From Sporopachydermia quercuum (taxonomy: Eukaryota > Ascomycota > Sporopachydermiomycetes > Sporopachydermiales > Sporopachydermiaceae): DNA of 64,000 nt. Each line of letters starts with the position of its first letter. Position 1 is the stretch's first letter. This document shows positions 13,216 to 24,220 of this stretch, one piece after another. Made by a program: the position numbers and the translations under genes. The notes beneath the pieces were generated by a model that saw only the letters and a list, made by a program, of their open reading frames with translations, made no database searches and was not told the origin of the DNA. The stretch covers positions 850,413 to 914,412 of the forward strand of contig BCGN01000009.1 of the NCBI GenBank assembly GCA_001599295.1, written 5' to 3'.

Positions 13216-13987
13216 ATGGCTCAAAGAGTTACTTACAGAAGAAGAAATCCTTGTATGTTTTTAGAGAGAAAGAATAATGACGACTGATTGTGAGATTTAT
13301 GTTGGGTGAGGAATGGTAGTGTAAAGTTGAAATGTGTGAAGCAAAATCGTCCAGTTTACTTATAATTGAGCAATATTAATCGATATTGCCAAATGACAAA
13401 GTATCAGAAAGAAGTGAGCAGAAATGAAAGCCGATTATGATCGTAAGAGATTGAGGGGCTGTAAATTGATAGATACCACGATTACCAGCAATCATGTTAG
13501 ATTTTAACGAGAAGCGCACTTTGAGACAACTAAATAACTGAACAACCATTATAAGCTAAAGGGCTCAACGTTCTGTAGTTTCTGAATGAATTTCGACTTC
13601 ACTCTACCTAATATACGATATCAGTTGCTTTTAGATGTCGTAATTTATGTACCATTTACTAACTACTATTTAGACAACACCTCTTCCAACAAGGTCAAGA
13701 TCGTCAAGACCCCTGGCGGAAAGCTTGTTTACCACCACGTCAAGAAGAATGCTTCAAGAGTTAAGTGTGGTGACACCGGTGCTGCTCTTCCTGGTGTTAT
13801 CTCCTTGAGACCCAGAGAATATGCCACTGTTTCCAAGACCAAGAAGTCTGTCTCTCGTGCTTACGGTGGTTCCAGAAGTGCCAACGCCGTTAAGGAAAGA
13901 ATTGTCAGAGCTTTCTTGATTGAAGAACAAAAGATCGTCAAGAGAGTCCTTAAGGAACAAGCCGAAAAGGAAAGCTCCAAGAAATAA
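13216..13987 (+). CDS. RPL34: 60S ribosomal protein L34 (eL34), one intron
   Basis: Exons are 13216-13252 and 13674-13987, giving 116 residues. Structural protein of the large ribosomal subunit. The joined start is MAQRVTYRRRNPY followed by NTSSNKVKIVKTPGG, and the body carries YATVSKTKKSVSRAYGGSR and the basic tail, as in yeast Rpl34. The intron (421 nt) starts GTATGT, has a perfect TACTAAC at 13657-13663 and ends TTTAG. It interrupts the Tyr codon after RRRNP, the place where I recall the S. cerevisiae RPL34 intron sitting. Codon choice is strongly biased (AAG, GTC, AGA), as expected of a highly expressed gene. The open frame running in from 13586 is intron read-through, not a start. Confidence 0.97.
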
Positions 13988-15081
13988 ATACATTGAATAC
14001 TTAATATAAATTATGTTCAAATTCTATCTTTAATATCAAATTGTTTTCAAGAACTGCAGTATTGATTTCGGAAGTCGGTTTCCTCATTGTATGCTGATTT
14101 ATATGTTGCGTTTCGTTTGCACCCTATATGAATAGCACTTCATTTCTGTTCTGCATCTGAACAACTAGAATAACCTCCCAATATGCACTTCGAATCTCTA
14201 TATTTCTGAACATTTCCTATCGTGCCATATCATTCGACTCTTGCAGTATTAATCACCAATATCACTCCATTCCCAGTAAGCACCATAGATTCTTCTACGA
14301 ATCCAGTCTATACATTTTACTCATTCCCTCATTCCATTATTTTCACTTATTTACTCATACCACTATCCACATATTGCACCCAAAACAGGCAACACTATCG
14401 TTATGCATCGAACCCTCCAAATCCAGTAATCCACTTCCTCTTCCAGCGATATCCACTTCAACTCCAAGCTCCGTTTAATCATTACATCATCAGTAAAAAC
14501 ACTCACTGTTAACAGCGAATTTACTATCACATAATCATTTACCATTATCCATCTCCTTCAGTCAATCCACAGCCAACTGGTAAACATTCAANCACTCTCA
14601 CTCAGCTTCTATTCCTTCTTCACATCAATGAATCCTACATATTTTATCATCTCTTTAACTATTCTGCAAACTTTTCATGGTTTGGGTGCTTAAAGAGACT
14701 CTTTTGCAGCTGGATAGAATACTTGTAGTGCTGTAAATGGTTTGATTATTCAGTCCACAACGATACAATCATCTCACTAATTTACCATCGTACACCATAA
14801 CCAAACGACAGTTCTACGAGAGCTCTGTCAGGTTTATTCCTTTTGAGCATATAATCAGTCTGCATTAACATTATATTAAAGTACTTAAAAGCACGAAAAA
14901 TAGGAGTTTTTGGTGCTGAATTGACCGACCAGTGACAGATTTCAAGCTCAAGTCTCCAGCTCAAATATCCTAACTGCACTTCTTGTCCTGATCTGCCTAT
15001 CAACCGCCGCTATCTACGCTTACCAATAACCTGCTACCAATATCTATCACATGGTCTAATTCACATTCAAAATTACTACGA
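13988..15081. other. spacer RPL34 to NEO1
   Basis: 1.1 kb of AT-rich, partly pyrimidine-rich sequence between two plus-strand genes. Short open frames at 14222-14512 (plus) and 14782-15003 (minus) have no recognisable motif; the second has no ATG at its listed start. I see nothing else here. Confidence 0.45.
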
Positions 15082-18000
15082 ATGCCCGATAGCCCAAATT
15101 TGAATACCCCATCTTCAGCAGCAGCTGGGAAACCTCCATTGCATCATTCTCACCACCACCAGATCTCATTGTCTTCACTATCTTCTCGTTCTAGCATCGA
15201 CACTGCCACCTCAGCAATAAGACTTCATAATATGTCCCCTACAGGGGCCCTATTATCCGATACCGAAGACAACAACATCAACATCGATACAGAGGACGAT
15301 ATTGACTCCTTTCGTATTGATAATTCCGAAGAAAACCTTGGCTTGCTGTCAAATAGTTTCAACCAGCCTTTCTTCCATTCATCAGGTGTTGAAAGAAAAC
15401 CCTCAAGAACCAGTTCCAGACATTCAAGCACAACTGGAGAAAATCCCTTTCTAGATGCTTCCTTATTAACATCGCCAACTAATTTCAATCCAGATAGCAC
15501 AACCCTTAACTCTGGTAACCTCACTACACCTCTTGTCAGCAAAATGGTTCCCATATTTAACTGGTTCACCAATAAACAGCGCCATAAGCCTATAAGACTG
15601 CCGGACTCTGAAGCAGATGACCATACCGATAGAATTGTTATGCCTGGGGTTGAAACCTCGGTGAAGTACTCATCTAATGCTATTTCCAATGCGAAGTACT
15701 CTCCAGTGTCTTTTATTCCAATTATTCTGTATCAACAGTTCAAATTCTTCTTCAATCTCTATTTTCTCCTGGTGGCTCTGTCTCAAATAATACCTGCTTT
15801 GCGAATCGGTTATCTTTCTTCTTATGTTGTGCCCTTGGCTTTTGTCTTAACTGTTACAATGGGAAAAGAAGCCGTCGATGATATCCAACGAAGAAGACGT
15901 GATGCGGAAGCAAATAACGAACTATACGAGGTTCTGGGGAAAAGCAAGCCTATTCCTTCCAAAGACCTGAAAGTTGGCGATCTGGTGAGAATTCATAAAG
16001 ACCATAGAATCCCTGGGGACATGATTTTACTCTGGTCCTCTGAACCCAATGGTGAAACTTTCATACGTACCGATCAGCTCGATGGTGAAACCGACTGGAA
16101 ACTGCGAATTGCTCCCAGTTTGACTCAGTCCTTGTCTACCGATTATCTGTTTGACATAGAAATCAAAGGCTCTGCTCCCGATAAACATATCCATAGCTTT
16201 ATAGGTACTCTCTCTTATAACAGTCAATCGGTTGGCTTAAGCATTGATAATACGCTATGGGCTAACACTGTATTAGCATCAGGTTCTGCTATTGGTTGCG
16301 TTATATATACAGGATCCGATACCAGGCAAGCCATGAACACATCAAAAGCAGGCACCAAAGTAGGTTTGCTAGAATTAGAAGTAAACAACATCTCCAAGAT
16401 TCTGTGTGCTTGCGTGTTTATTCTCAGTATTCTCCTTGTTGTTTTCCATGGCTTGAAATCTGATTGGTACGTTGATATCATGCGGTTTCTTATTCTCTTT
16501 TCTACGATTATCCCTGTCAGCTTAAGAGTCAATCTTGATTTAGGAAAATCGGTCTATGCCTATCAAATAGAACATGATGGCAATATCCCAGACACTATAG
16601 TAAGAACNAGTACCATTCCTGAAGATCTCGGCCGCATAGAGTACCTATTGACAGACAAAACAGGTACCTTGACCCAGAACGATATGGAAATGAAGAAATT
16701 GCACTTAGGTACCGTGAGTTATGGATTGGACTCAATGGATATCATTGTCGATGCAGTTAAAGCTGATATTACTACCACCGGAGCAAGATCTAGAAGAGAG
16801 ATCTCCGGCAGAATAAGAGATATGGTACAAGCTCTATCTCTATGTCATAATGTTACACCTTCTCTTGACGATGGAATAATGACGTATCAAGCTTCTTCTC
16901 CTGATGAGGTAGCTATTGTCCAATGGACTTCTGCTATGGGTCTTTCTTTAATCAGACGGGACCGGCATAGTATTACTATCCAACATGAGGCTTCTAAAAC
17001 TGTGATTGAATATAAAGTGCTTGAAGTATTCCCTTTCACCTCTGAAACTAAACGGATGGGCATAATTGTTGAAGATCCAGTTAAAAATGAGATCTGGTTC
17101 TTTGAAAAAGGTGCTGACACCGTGATGAACAGCATTGTTCAGCATAACGACTGGTTGGAAGAAGAAACAAGCAATATGGCCAGAGAAGGATTGAGAACTC
17201 TGGTGGTAGCTAGAAAGAAATTGAGCCCGAGTGCCTATAACACTTTTCATGAAGCTTACTATCAAGCTTCTTTGTCTATGAATAGAAGAGAAGAATCCAT
17301 GGCAAATGTAGTGGAATCGTACTTGGAGAACAATCTAGAACTGTTAGGTCTTACTGGTGTTGAAGACAAACTGCAGGTTGACGTAAAACCATCATTGGAA
17401 CTACTAAGAAACGCTGGGGTGAAAATTTGGATGCTTACTGGTGATAAAGTAGAAACCGCTAGATGTATTGCTGTCAGTAGTAAGCTTGTTGCCAGAGGAC
17501 AGTATGTTCATACTGTCACGAAGGTGACCCGTAAGGAAACAGCTATTGATGAGATTGAGCATCTAAGGAACAGATCTGATGCCTGTTTGCTGATTGATGG
17601 AGAATCCCTAGCGCTTTTCCTGACGTATTTCAGAGAGGAATTTATTGATATTGCTGTTAGACTACCAGCAGTGATTGCTTGTCGATGTTCGCCACAGCAG
17701 AAAGCTGACGTTGCATTGTTGATACGAGCAGCTACTAATAAAAGAGTGTGCTGTATTGGCGATGGTGGCAACGATGTGAGCATGATCCAAGCTGCCGATG
17801 TTGGTGTTGGTATTGTTGGAAAAGAGGGGAAACAGGCTTCGTTGGCTGCTGACTTCTCCATCACCCAGTTTTGCCATTTGACTACTCTGTTACTATGGCA
17901 TGGCCGCAATTCATATAAACGGTCAGCAAAGCTTGCCCAGTTTATTATCCATCGGGGGTTACTTATTTCTGTCTGCCAAGCGTTGTATTCTATCTGCTCG

Positions 18001-18564
18001 TCTTTTGAGCCCTTGGCTTTATATCAAGGCTGGTTGATGGTTGGGTATGCTACTGTTTATACTATGGCTCCTGTATTTTCATTGGTGCTTGATGAAGATG
18101 TGCCTGAGAATCTAGTGCTAATGTACCCGGAGCTGTATAAAGAGCTAACAGAAGGACGATCTCTTAGTTATAGAAGCTTTTTTGTATGGGTATTGGTCTC
18201 ATTGTACCAGGGAACTGTTATTCAAGGACTATCTCAGGTGTTCACATCATTAGAACCTGAGTTATTTACCAAAATGGTAGCTATTAGTTTCACAGCATTA
18301 ATTGTCAATGAGCTGATAATGGTAGCTCTGGAGATTCATACGTGGAATAGAACAATGTTTTTATCGGAACTCATAACTTTGTTGATATTCCTAGTTTCGG
18401 TGCCATTTCTGGGAGATTACTTTGATTTGAACTATACTCTAACCGTTGGGTTCTTCTGGCAGTTACTAGTCATATTAGTTGCTTCTTTATTGCCTGTGTT
18501 TTTAGCCAAGACGATCAACAGGAGGCTGAATCCACCTAATTATGCAAAAGTGCAGCAAGCATAG
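15082..18564 (+). CDS. NEO1: P4-ATPase (Neo1-type phospholipid flippase)
   Basis: 1160 residues, close to the length of yeast Neo1. P4-ATPases flip phosphatidylethanolamine/serine from the lumenal to the cytosolic leaflet; Neo1 acts in Golgi/endosome membranes and is essential in S. cerevisiae (family knowledge). After a Ser/Asp-rich N-terminus (1-150) come a first membrane pair, the actuator loop with LDGETDWK (D334), the phosphorylation motif DKTGTLTQ (D525), the nucleotide-binding domain, the hinge GDGGNDVSM (893-901), and the C-terminal membrane cluster ending near 1150. YSSNAISNAKYSPVSFIP is typical of the Neo1 branch, and the short N-terminus fits Neo1, which works without a Cdc50 subunit. 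CTG codons lie at invariant leucines, fixing CTG as Leu. One ambiguous base gives one undefined residue. Confidence 0.96.
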   Translation: MPDSPNLNTPSSAAAGKPPLHHSHHHQISLSSLSSRSSIDTATSAIRLHNMSPTGALLSDTEDNNINIDTEDDIDSFRIDNSEENLGLLSNSFNQPFFHSSGVERKPSRTSSRHSSTTGENPFLDASLLTSPTNFNPDSTTLNSGNLTTPLVSKMVPIFNWFTNKQRHKPIRLPDSEADDHTDRIVMPGVETSVKYSSNAISNAKYSPVSFIPIILYQQFKFFFNLYFLLVALSQIIPALRIGYLSSYVVPLAFVLTVTMGKEAVDDIQRRRRDAEANNELYEVLGKSKPIPSKDLKVGDLVRIHKDHRIPGDMILLWSSEPNGETFIRTDQLDGETDWKLRIAPSLTQSLSTDYLFDIEIKGSAPDKHIHSFIGTLSYNSQSVGLSIDNTLWANTVLASGSAIGCVIYTGSDTRQAMNTSKAGTKVGLLELEVNNISKILCACVFILSILLVVFHGLKSDWYVDIMRFLILFSTIIPVSLRVNLDLGKSVYAYQIEHDGNIPDTIVRXSTIPEDLGRIEYLLTDKTGTLTQNDMEMKKLHLGTVSYGLDSMDIIVDAVKADITTTGARSRREISGRIRDMVQALSLCHNVTPSLDDGIMTYQASSPDEVAIVQWTSAMGLSLIRRDRHSITIQHEASKTVIEYKVLEVFPFTSETKRMGIIVEDPVKNEIWFFEKGADTVMNSIVQHNDWLEEETSNMAREGLRTLVVARKKLSPSAYNTFHEAYYQASLSMNRREESMANVVESYLENNLELLGLTGVEDKLQVDVKPSLELLRNAGVKIWMLTGDKVETARCIAVSSKLVARGQYVHTVTKVTRKETAIDEIEHLRNRSDACLLIDGESLALFLTYFREEFIDIAVRLPAVIACRCSPQQKADVALLIRAATNKRVCCIGDGGNDVSMIQAADVGVGIVGKEGKQASLAADFSITQFCHLTTLLLWHGRNSYKRSAKLAQFIIHRGLLISVCQALYSICSSFEPLALYQGWLMVGYATVYTMAPVFSLVLDEDVPENLVLMYPELYKELTEGRSLSYRSFFVWVLVSLYQGTVIQGLSQVFTSLEPELFTKMVAISFTALIVNELIMVALEIHTWNRTMFLSELITLLIFLVSVPFLGDYFDLNYTLTVGFFWQLLVILVASLLPVFLAKTINRRLNPPNYAKVQQA

Positions 18565-19542
18565 ACTGAGAAGGATGGAGAAGAGGTTTCTGAAAGGAAA
18601 GAAGTTTGTGGTAGGGAAAGAGGTTTCTGACAAGGACACAGAGTTCCATATGTAGATTCAAAGTATAAAGGTGAAAATAATGTATTGGTTGATAGCAGTA
18701 TTAACATTATTATTAGTATTATATGTTGATGTTGATGTTGATATGTCTGTTATATCTAATAACTGTACGTCATTCCAGTGTGATATTTATGGCAATAGTA
18801 CAATGATTCATGTAATGGTATGGTGTTAGAATATTATTAGAATAGTACTAGAATAGGGATAGAAATTGATAAAATCTGTAAATTACACCAGGAGCTAGCT
18901 TAAAAATAACTAAAATTAACGCAAGTAATAAAGCAGTAGAATCTATTTACCTAGTATATAGATATTTGGATGATTTGTGATGGTTATTCAGTACTATTCA
19001 CAGGTACTACAGATATTCATAGCAGAGGAGCCAAGCATGAGCTACGGGTATTTGAAAGGATATTCCTTGACTTCCATTATTGTCTACTAGCTTTCCAATT
19101 ATTCATACTACTGCTTCCTAATAACTATAGTTATTTAATCGAAAATTCTAAGTTTGGAATCGTTAATTTGACGGAAAAATGAAGGTAAAAGTAGCTATTT
19201 TGGTGGAGAATGAACAGAAATATGGTAGGCGGCTAAGAGCTTTTAGAAGTATCATTGTATAGCCTGTCAGAAGTTTGTATTGAGCTCTTTAATAAATACC
19301 TAGCATCCATTTCATGTTTAACTAAAAGAACCAAAAGAACCAAAAGAATCTAATAGAGAATTTAGTTCCTTATATTCCCACTATATTCCCTTCACGCTTG
19401 TATTGAAACCAGTATGTAGAGTCGTGGTACTTTTATGATCCTTTTCCACACACATTTCATACATTCGATGTTATCAGCTTACCGCAGGAGAATCATGTAT
19501 CTTATGCATTTGATGCATATCTGGCTCAAAATGTTCAACGAA
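18565..19542. other. spacer NEO1 to tRNA-His
   Basis: About 1 kb. It contains a GTTGAT repeat at 18725-18742 and a 9-bp AAAAGAACC repeat (three copies, the third with one change) at 19324-19350. The 70-codon plus-strand frame at 18970-19182 begins with ATG but shows no motif and is probably chance. I see no LTR-like insertion next to the tRNA. Confidence 0.45.
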
Positions 19543-19614
19543 GCCGTTGTAGTATAGTGGTTAGTACACTTCGTTGTGGCCGAAGAAACCTCAGTTCGAT
19601 TCTGGGCAACGGCA
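19543..19614 (+). tRNA. tH(GUG): tRNA-His (anticodon GTG)
   Basis: The full cloverleaf can be folded by eye. The acceptor stem is GCCGTTG/CAACGGC with discriminator A, followed by a D-arm with TAGTATAGTGGTTAGTA (A-box). The anticodon stem CTTCG/CGAAG carries the loop TTGTGGC, with the anticodon GTG at 19576-19578. The T-arm is CTCAG-TTCGATT-CTGGG (B-box). There is no intron. The extra G at -1 of tRNA-His is added after transcription in eukaryotes, so it is not encoded. A run of seven T follows at 19620-19626. Confidence 0.97.
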
Positions 19615-19619
19615 ATTAC

Positions 19620-19626
19620 TTTTTTT
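19620..19626 (+). terminator. RNA polymerase III terminator of tRNA-His
   Basis: A run of seven T starts six bases after the tRNA end, the normal Pol III stop signal. Confidence 0.85.
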
Positions 19627-19798
19627 ATTTTATTTCATTTTTTATATTAGTGAATGGTTCGTATAAATTGTAATTTTATATAAGTAATAGTTATCATACT
19701 TCTTTTACTCCTATTGTGGATTTACTGATCAAGTGTCTCAGCCATATAAATACGTGATTGCCATTAAGTATACACCTACCATTATTTTCCTTAAACTA

Positions 19799-21496
19799 TC
19801 AACGAAATGCATAGCTTCCAAATGAGTGTCTTCCAAACCGATCAATTCTCCATCTAGTTATACCCCTGTCAGTGCCAACTATTAGATTACCACCTTCATA
19901 GGGACTCCAGCAAAGCCCAGAAATCTCAACGTCACTTTGCATATACAACTCTCTCTTATTGAGTATTGAGGAATTAGGTGAATCGTGAGAGTAAGAACGA
20001 CGATGCGTATGTAAAGATCTACGTGGTGAATTAGCTTGTTGTAGATCTGACAAAGCAGCTTCTCCACTACTGTATCTTCTTGATACGTGATGATCAAGTG
20101 GTCTCAGTGATGCGCTGTTAGAACTAGAGTTTCTGTAGGCATTAATAGAAAAATCAACTCCTAAAATTGTTCTATTGTGGGATAACCCCGTTCCAATCAT
20201 ATTACGAGCAGTGGAAGTTGTAACTGCTGCGGGTGCAATGAATGCTCTATTGTTTGTCCTCGTATTTGGAAACTGTAGGTCTGTCCGGCTTTGAGAGCTA
20301 TCATTAGAATCATTACGACTTCTAGATCCAGATTCATGTCTACTCACGTGGGAGCTCATCCGATAGTTTCTATTCACTGCTGGTTTCGAGTAGTACTCAA
20401 GAGCATCTTCAAAAGACCGAACAATAGGTTCAGAACCTGATTTCTCAGCTTTTCTAGTATCATAGTTTCTGGTATCGGGGTCAACGATCATGGTGTCCAA
20501 GTTATCGTCAAAACGCACGGTGTTTTGGCTTCGCTCCGGGTTAGGAACGGTCGCTTGAATACCGTTAAGTGCACTCATATCATCGAAACTATCAGGCTCA
20601 TCATAAAAACAGTTAGATTTGCCATAATCTATAGGGAACAACACGACTTGATGCTTATTGAAGTCGCTACAGTCCAATATATGAATACGCCCAACTTGTT
20701 CTGAGAGTAAAAGAAAATTATCAGGTCCGTCGACAAATTTACAACAACGGAAAGCTCCTCGTTGGTTGTCATATCTGGTAGATTTTATTTCCTGAAGGGG
20801 TGATGATAACTTTCTTACATCATATATTAGGGCAACTCCATCTTGGAAAGCTGTTGCAAAGAGGATTCCTGAAGGATGGAAAGCTGTAGAGAACCCAGAA
20901 TCTGACTTTGTTGATATAATCTTGTCAGGAGTTCTTGTGTTGTTTGTATTCTGGTATTTGATGAATATATCTGAAGAGTCACCACAAGCAATTATCATCT
21001 TCTGGTCAGGGCTAATTGAGGCATGATTTAAAGCACAAGGCATCAGTATTTCATTGGTTTTATTGATTGAGCTGGGAGATATATTCACTGTGTATAAAGA
21101 GCAGTCATTATTGCACACTATAGCATTAAGAGAATTATTGCCTTTGGAATATAGAGCTATTGAGTTGTTGATGTAAGCGCCTATTCTTGTTGTGATAATC
21201 TCTTGACTTTCACGATTACACACACCAAACAATCCTCTTGAAGAAGAACCTGGTGCACCGGCATCTAGAACTCCCCCTGCCGCTATTATTCCATTATGCT
21301 CTTTGATACATCTTGGAGCAAAATTGAATTCGCACACTAATTCTGGTTTCGCTTCTTTCAAGTCCACTCCATGTATGATATTCTCGCTTGGATAAAGAAT
21401 TTCATTGAGATTTGTAGTAGAAATATGAACTAAGTCTCTCAATTGCCAATGTCTATTTTCACGAATGGTTAGCCATATTATTTGTATAACAATCAT
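19799..21496 (-). CDS. WD40-like protein with C-terminal DUF2415-type segment
   Basis: A 565-residue protein of unknown function. The first ~300 residues contain beta-propeller-like blades (HASISPDQKMIIACGDSSD, FHPSGILFATAFQDGVALIYD, VGRIHILD). Residues ~300-510 are a Ser/Asn/Arg-rich disordered region. The end (SGLCWSPYEGGNLIVGTDRG... RFGRHSFGS) resembles the DUF2415 segment of fungal WD-repeat proteins such as S. pombe SPBC2A9.03; I assign this from memory. The first ~14 residues (MIVIQIIWLTIREN) look like intron read-through: a branch-like GCTAAC (21468-21473) and an AAATAG acceptor precede the conserved-looking HWQLRDL. A candidate upstream exon at 21547-21602 would join in frame to an exon starting at 21452, giving 569 residues, but its GTAACA donor is poor. 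The true start is therefore uncertain. Confidence 0.8.
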   Translation of the reverse strand: MIVIQIIWLTIRENRHWQLRDLVHISTTNLNEILYPSENIIHGVDLKEAKPELVCEFNFAPRCIKEHNGIIAAGGVLDAGAPGSSSRGLFGVCNRESQEIITTRIGAYINNSIALYSKGNNSLNAIVCNNDCSLYTVNISPSSINKTNEILMPCALNHASISPDQKMIIACGDSSDIFIKYQNTNNTRTPDKIISTKSDSGFSTAFHPSGILFATAFQDGVALIYDVRKLSSPLQEIKSTRYDNQRGAFRCCKFVDGPDNFLLLSEQVGRIHILDCSDFNKHQVVLFPIDYGKSNCFYDEPDSFDDMSALNGIQATVPNPERSQNTVRFDDNLDTMIVDPDTRNYDTRKAEKSGSEPIVRSFEDALEYYSKPAVNRNYRMSSHVSRHESGSRSRNDSNDSSQSRTDLQFPNTRTNNRAFIAPAAVTTSTARNMIGTGLSHNRTILGVDFSINAYRNSSSNSASLRPLDHHVSRRYSSGEAALSDLQQANSPRRSLHTHRRSYSHDSPNSSILNKRELYMQSDVEISGLCWSPYEGGNLIVGTDRGITRWRIDRFGRHSFGSYAFR

Positions 21497-22690
21497 TGAT
21501 CATTGTAATTTAATGTCTCATTCAGCAATACTTACTTTACTGTTACCTTGCCAGGATACAATTGTGACTTAGGTAACAGAAATGAACCTCTACAATAGTC
21601 ATTTCTAGTCGATGGTCTAAATTCGTTGTTAGTAACAAATTAAAATCTATTTTCTTCTAAAAAATTTCCCGTACTTACAAATAATCAATCGTCATTCTTC
21701 CTTCTGATCAGACAATCTATCAATCGTCTGCCAATGTACTTCGAAGTGTGGGGCACTTCCTTATCTCTACTTTTAACGATGATAACAGATCAATTCTTAC
21801 TTTCAGATACAAACAATGAATGTTCATAAATATCTTTATCAGAACTTCTTACCCATCCAATCAGTTTGTTCAAGCTTCAGGATATCATACTATATCTTTA
21901 ACAGTATCTTAAACTTCCTGTCTTTGTTCTATCATTATCGTTTTATCAGTCATACAAGCTGAGTTTAAATGAAGGCAAGAGAAAATTACCCCATCATTAG
22001 CTGATCGATTACAATTCTGCAGGCATATGCGCAGTACATGCATTACTAACTTAAATAATACAATGCGCATATAGTCATTACATCATTTCATCATTTAATC
22101 TTATGATGAATGAGGATGTTGGCTGAAGGAGGATAGTTAACGTAGAATAAAGAAATGGCGGAAAATAATCGCAGGTAAAGTAATAACCTGCTAATAGTTT
22201 CAGTGGTGGTAGCAGTCATGAAGTGTAGGAGCTTCTGGCTTGAATGTACAGTACAGGTGCAGCAGAGAAAGTAATATGTTTGTTGTCAAGTTTACAAAGG
22301 TTCCCTAGACCCGAATGATTTAGATGATTTGGGTCATCGGTTCTGGCTAGCTCATGTCAGATTTATGTCATGATTAATTTCTACGTGAATGAATAATGAA
22401 TGGAATGAAAGCAAATCAAGCCGAATTGTGAATTATTTTCTTATTTCTATTTTCGTTTCTTTCATGCCAGTATCATGCGTTTATTGATTATAGATACATT
22501 GCCATCGTTCGACTAGAAATGGTGTAATGGCTAATGGGTTACCAATGATCGATAAAATGGTTTAGAACCTGTGATTCAAAAGAGAGGTAGATGTATGATT
22601 CGTCGGCTTATTATTCAATGTCAATCATTTTTATGCAGCTGAAGAATGAATGAATAACCAGTAGTCATCTTAGAAAACGCGAATGTGTTA
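21497..22690. other. spacer between WD40 gene and FUS3-like gene
   Basis: 1.2 kb, the 5' side of the WD40 gene and the 3' side of the MAPK gene. It may hold the WD40 gene's first coding exon (21547-21602). A 9-bp perfect inverted repeat ATATGCGCA/TGCGCATAT lies at 22025-22033 and 22064-22072. No other gene is seen. Confidence 0.45.
22025..22072. repeat. 9-bp perfect inverted repeat
   Basis: The arms ATATGCGCA (22025-22033) and TGCGCATAT (22064-22072) are separated by 30 bp of AT-rich sequence. CG-containing arms stand out in this AT-rich spacer. Function unknown: it may be a dimer binding site or an RNA hairpin in the MAPK 3' region. Confidence 0.6.
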
Positions 22691-23887
22691 CTAGTAAGCA
22701 TTTTCAGTTGGAATAGGACTTCTGAACTGATTCTCATCAGAAATAAAGAAAGAAGCGTCTTCATAATTCCTATGTGCAATGAGGTCTGGAATTAATGATC
22801 TACCAGTTACAACTTCATCATAAATCATGTACTTCAAGTCGGCAGTACTAAGTCTCGTTTTATGAAGATCAAAGTCAAAAAAACCAGGGGGTAAAGGATC
22901 AGCATCAGGCTCATCAGAAGGATCATGATAAGCTGCAAGGTAAGGGTGTTGTAAAGCTTCCAAAACAGTAATACGTTTCTGAGGATTGAAAGTTAATAAT
23001 TTCTCCAAAAGATCTANTGCTAAAGGGTTAGCATTTGGAAGGAGATCTTCCCATCTCCTCTTAGGCATTCTCGGGAGAGTTTCAACATAAGTTCTTGCTC
23101 TCCTAGATTTGATGGATAATACATCGCTCGGAGTGGGATTTCCAAGAACTGAAAAGATCAACATCAATTGATCTCTGTAGTCTCGTCCTGGAAAGAGAGC
23201 TTTTTGACTCAGTAGTTCATACAGAATGCATCCTACGCTCCATAAATCAATTGCTCTTGAGTATTGTGAAGATGTCAACATAACCTCAGGTGCCCGATAC
23301 CATCTAGTAGCAACATATTCAGTCATTAACCCTTGAGACTCATCAGCTCCTAGTTTTCTATAAGCAGAAGGAATATCACATCTTGCCAGTCCAAAATCGC
23401 AGATCTTGATATCACAATTAGAATTGACTAAAACATTTGACGGCTTCAAATCACGATGGATTATATTCACAGAATGCATTGCTTTCAATGCACGCATAAT
23501 TTGGTAGATGAAGTATTGAACATGATCGCATGACAGCTGGTGATGACTTGACTGGATTATCTCATGCAAGTTTTTATGCATTAATTCTTGAATCAAGTAT
23601 ACTTCATTGAATTCATCAAAACTTGCAGGCTTTTGAACATCCAATAATGTGATGATGTTGCTGTGATTGAAATGCCTCATTAGCTTTATTTCTCGTAAAG
23701 TTCTTAGAGCCACCAATGTTCTATCAAAAGGAACAATTTTCTTGATTGCTACCTTGCACTTACTGGGTAAATGAGTAGCACAGGCAACAATTCCATAAGC
23801 ACCTTCTCCTAATACTGACTCTACTCGGTAATGGGAGGAGATGTTGAAAACGATCTTTCGTGGTGCTTTTTCTCTGCCCATTGTCAT
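22691..23887 (-). CDS. FUS3: mitogen-activated protein kinase, Fus3/Kss1 type
   Basis: A 398-residue Ser/Thr kinase of the ERK-like pheromone/filamentation class. The glycine loop GEGAYG spans 27-32, the catalytic Lys is K49 in [13 protein letters not shown] starts at H144, DFG is at 164-166, and the dual-phosphorylation motif TEY is at 189-191 in [16 protein letters not shown]. The C-terminal [14 protein letters not shown] is the usual MAPK common-docking region. Wording such as [17 protein letters not shown] and the 19-residue activation-loop insert are closer to Fus3 than to Kss1; the Candida counterparts are Cek1/Cek2. The start could be Met1 or Met3. Such kinases are activated by an MEK on a scaffold and phosphorylate Ste12-type factors and CDK inhibitors (family knowledge). 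Three pheromone response elements lie 330-390 bp upstream, consistent with feedback by Ste12. One ambiguous base. Confidence 0.93.
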   Translation of the reverse strand: MTMGREKAPRKIVFNISSHYRVESVLGEGAYGIVACATHLPSKCKVAIKKIVPFDRTLVALRTLREIKLMRHFNHSNIITLLDVQKPASFDEFNEVYLIQELMHKNLHEIIQSSHHQLSCDHVQYFIYQIMRALKAMHSVNIIHRDLKPSNVLVNSNCDIKICDFGLARCDIPSAYRKLGADESQGLMTEYVATRWYRAPEVMLTSSQYSRAIDLWSVGCILYELLSQKALFPGRDYRDQLMLIFSVLGNPTPSDVLSIKSRRARTYVETLPRMPKRRWEDLLPNANPLAXDLLEKLLTFNPQKRITVLEALQHPYLAAYHDPSDEPDADPLPPGFFDFDLHKTRLSTADLKYMIYDEVVTGRSLIPDLIAHRNYEDASFFISDENQFRSPIPTENAY

Positions 23888-24220
23888 CGATTTTGGCTCA
23901 GTCTGATATGTAAATGTTATATGGAATTATCTTCAATCTATTTTTGCTGAAATAGCTAATACATCAAAAGTATTCAAAAGCTTGCAAATGTCTTAACCAT
24001 AAGCATTAGTCAATCTTCAGCGTTCATATTGACTTGTAGAGTTACGAAATGAATACCTATCATACGTTCTTTCTCTTCTTTTTCTTTTTAATACAAAATT
24101 TCATATTTATATAAAAAAAAAGTATACACGAAATATATCAATTGAGTTGTTGATCCTTATTCTATCGAACAATTTGATTGTCTCGGCCTATTCATAGTAT
24201 AACTATGAAGATAAAGCATG

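Noticed and set aside
13253-13673. Possible snoRNA inside the RPL34 intron
   Set aside because: No paired C/D boxes with a closing stem, and no H/ACA hairpins with properly spaced boxes, could be identified by eye.
15082-18564. CTG-clade (Ser) or Ala decoding of CTG
   Set aside because: CTG codons sit at leucines that are invariant in P4-ATPases and in hydrophobic helices of the MFS protein.
18970-19182. 70-codon ATG frame after NEO1
   Set aside because: Low-complexity hydrophobic end, no motif, no flanking support.
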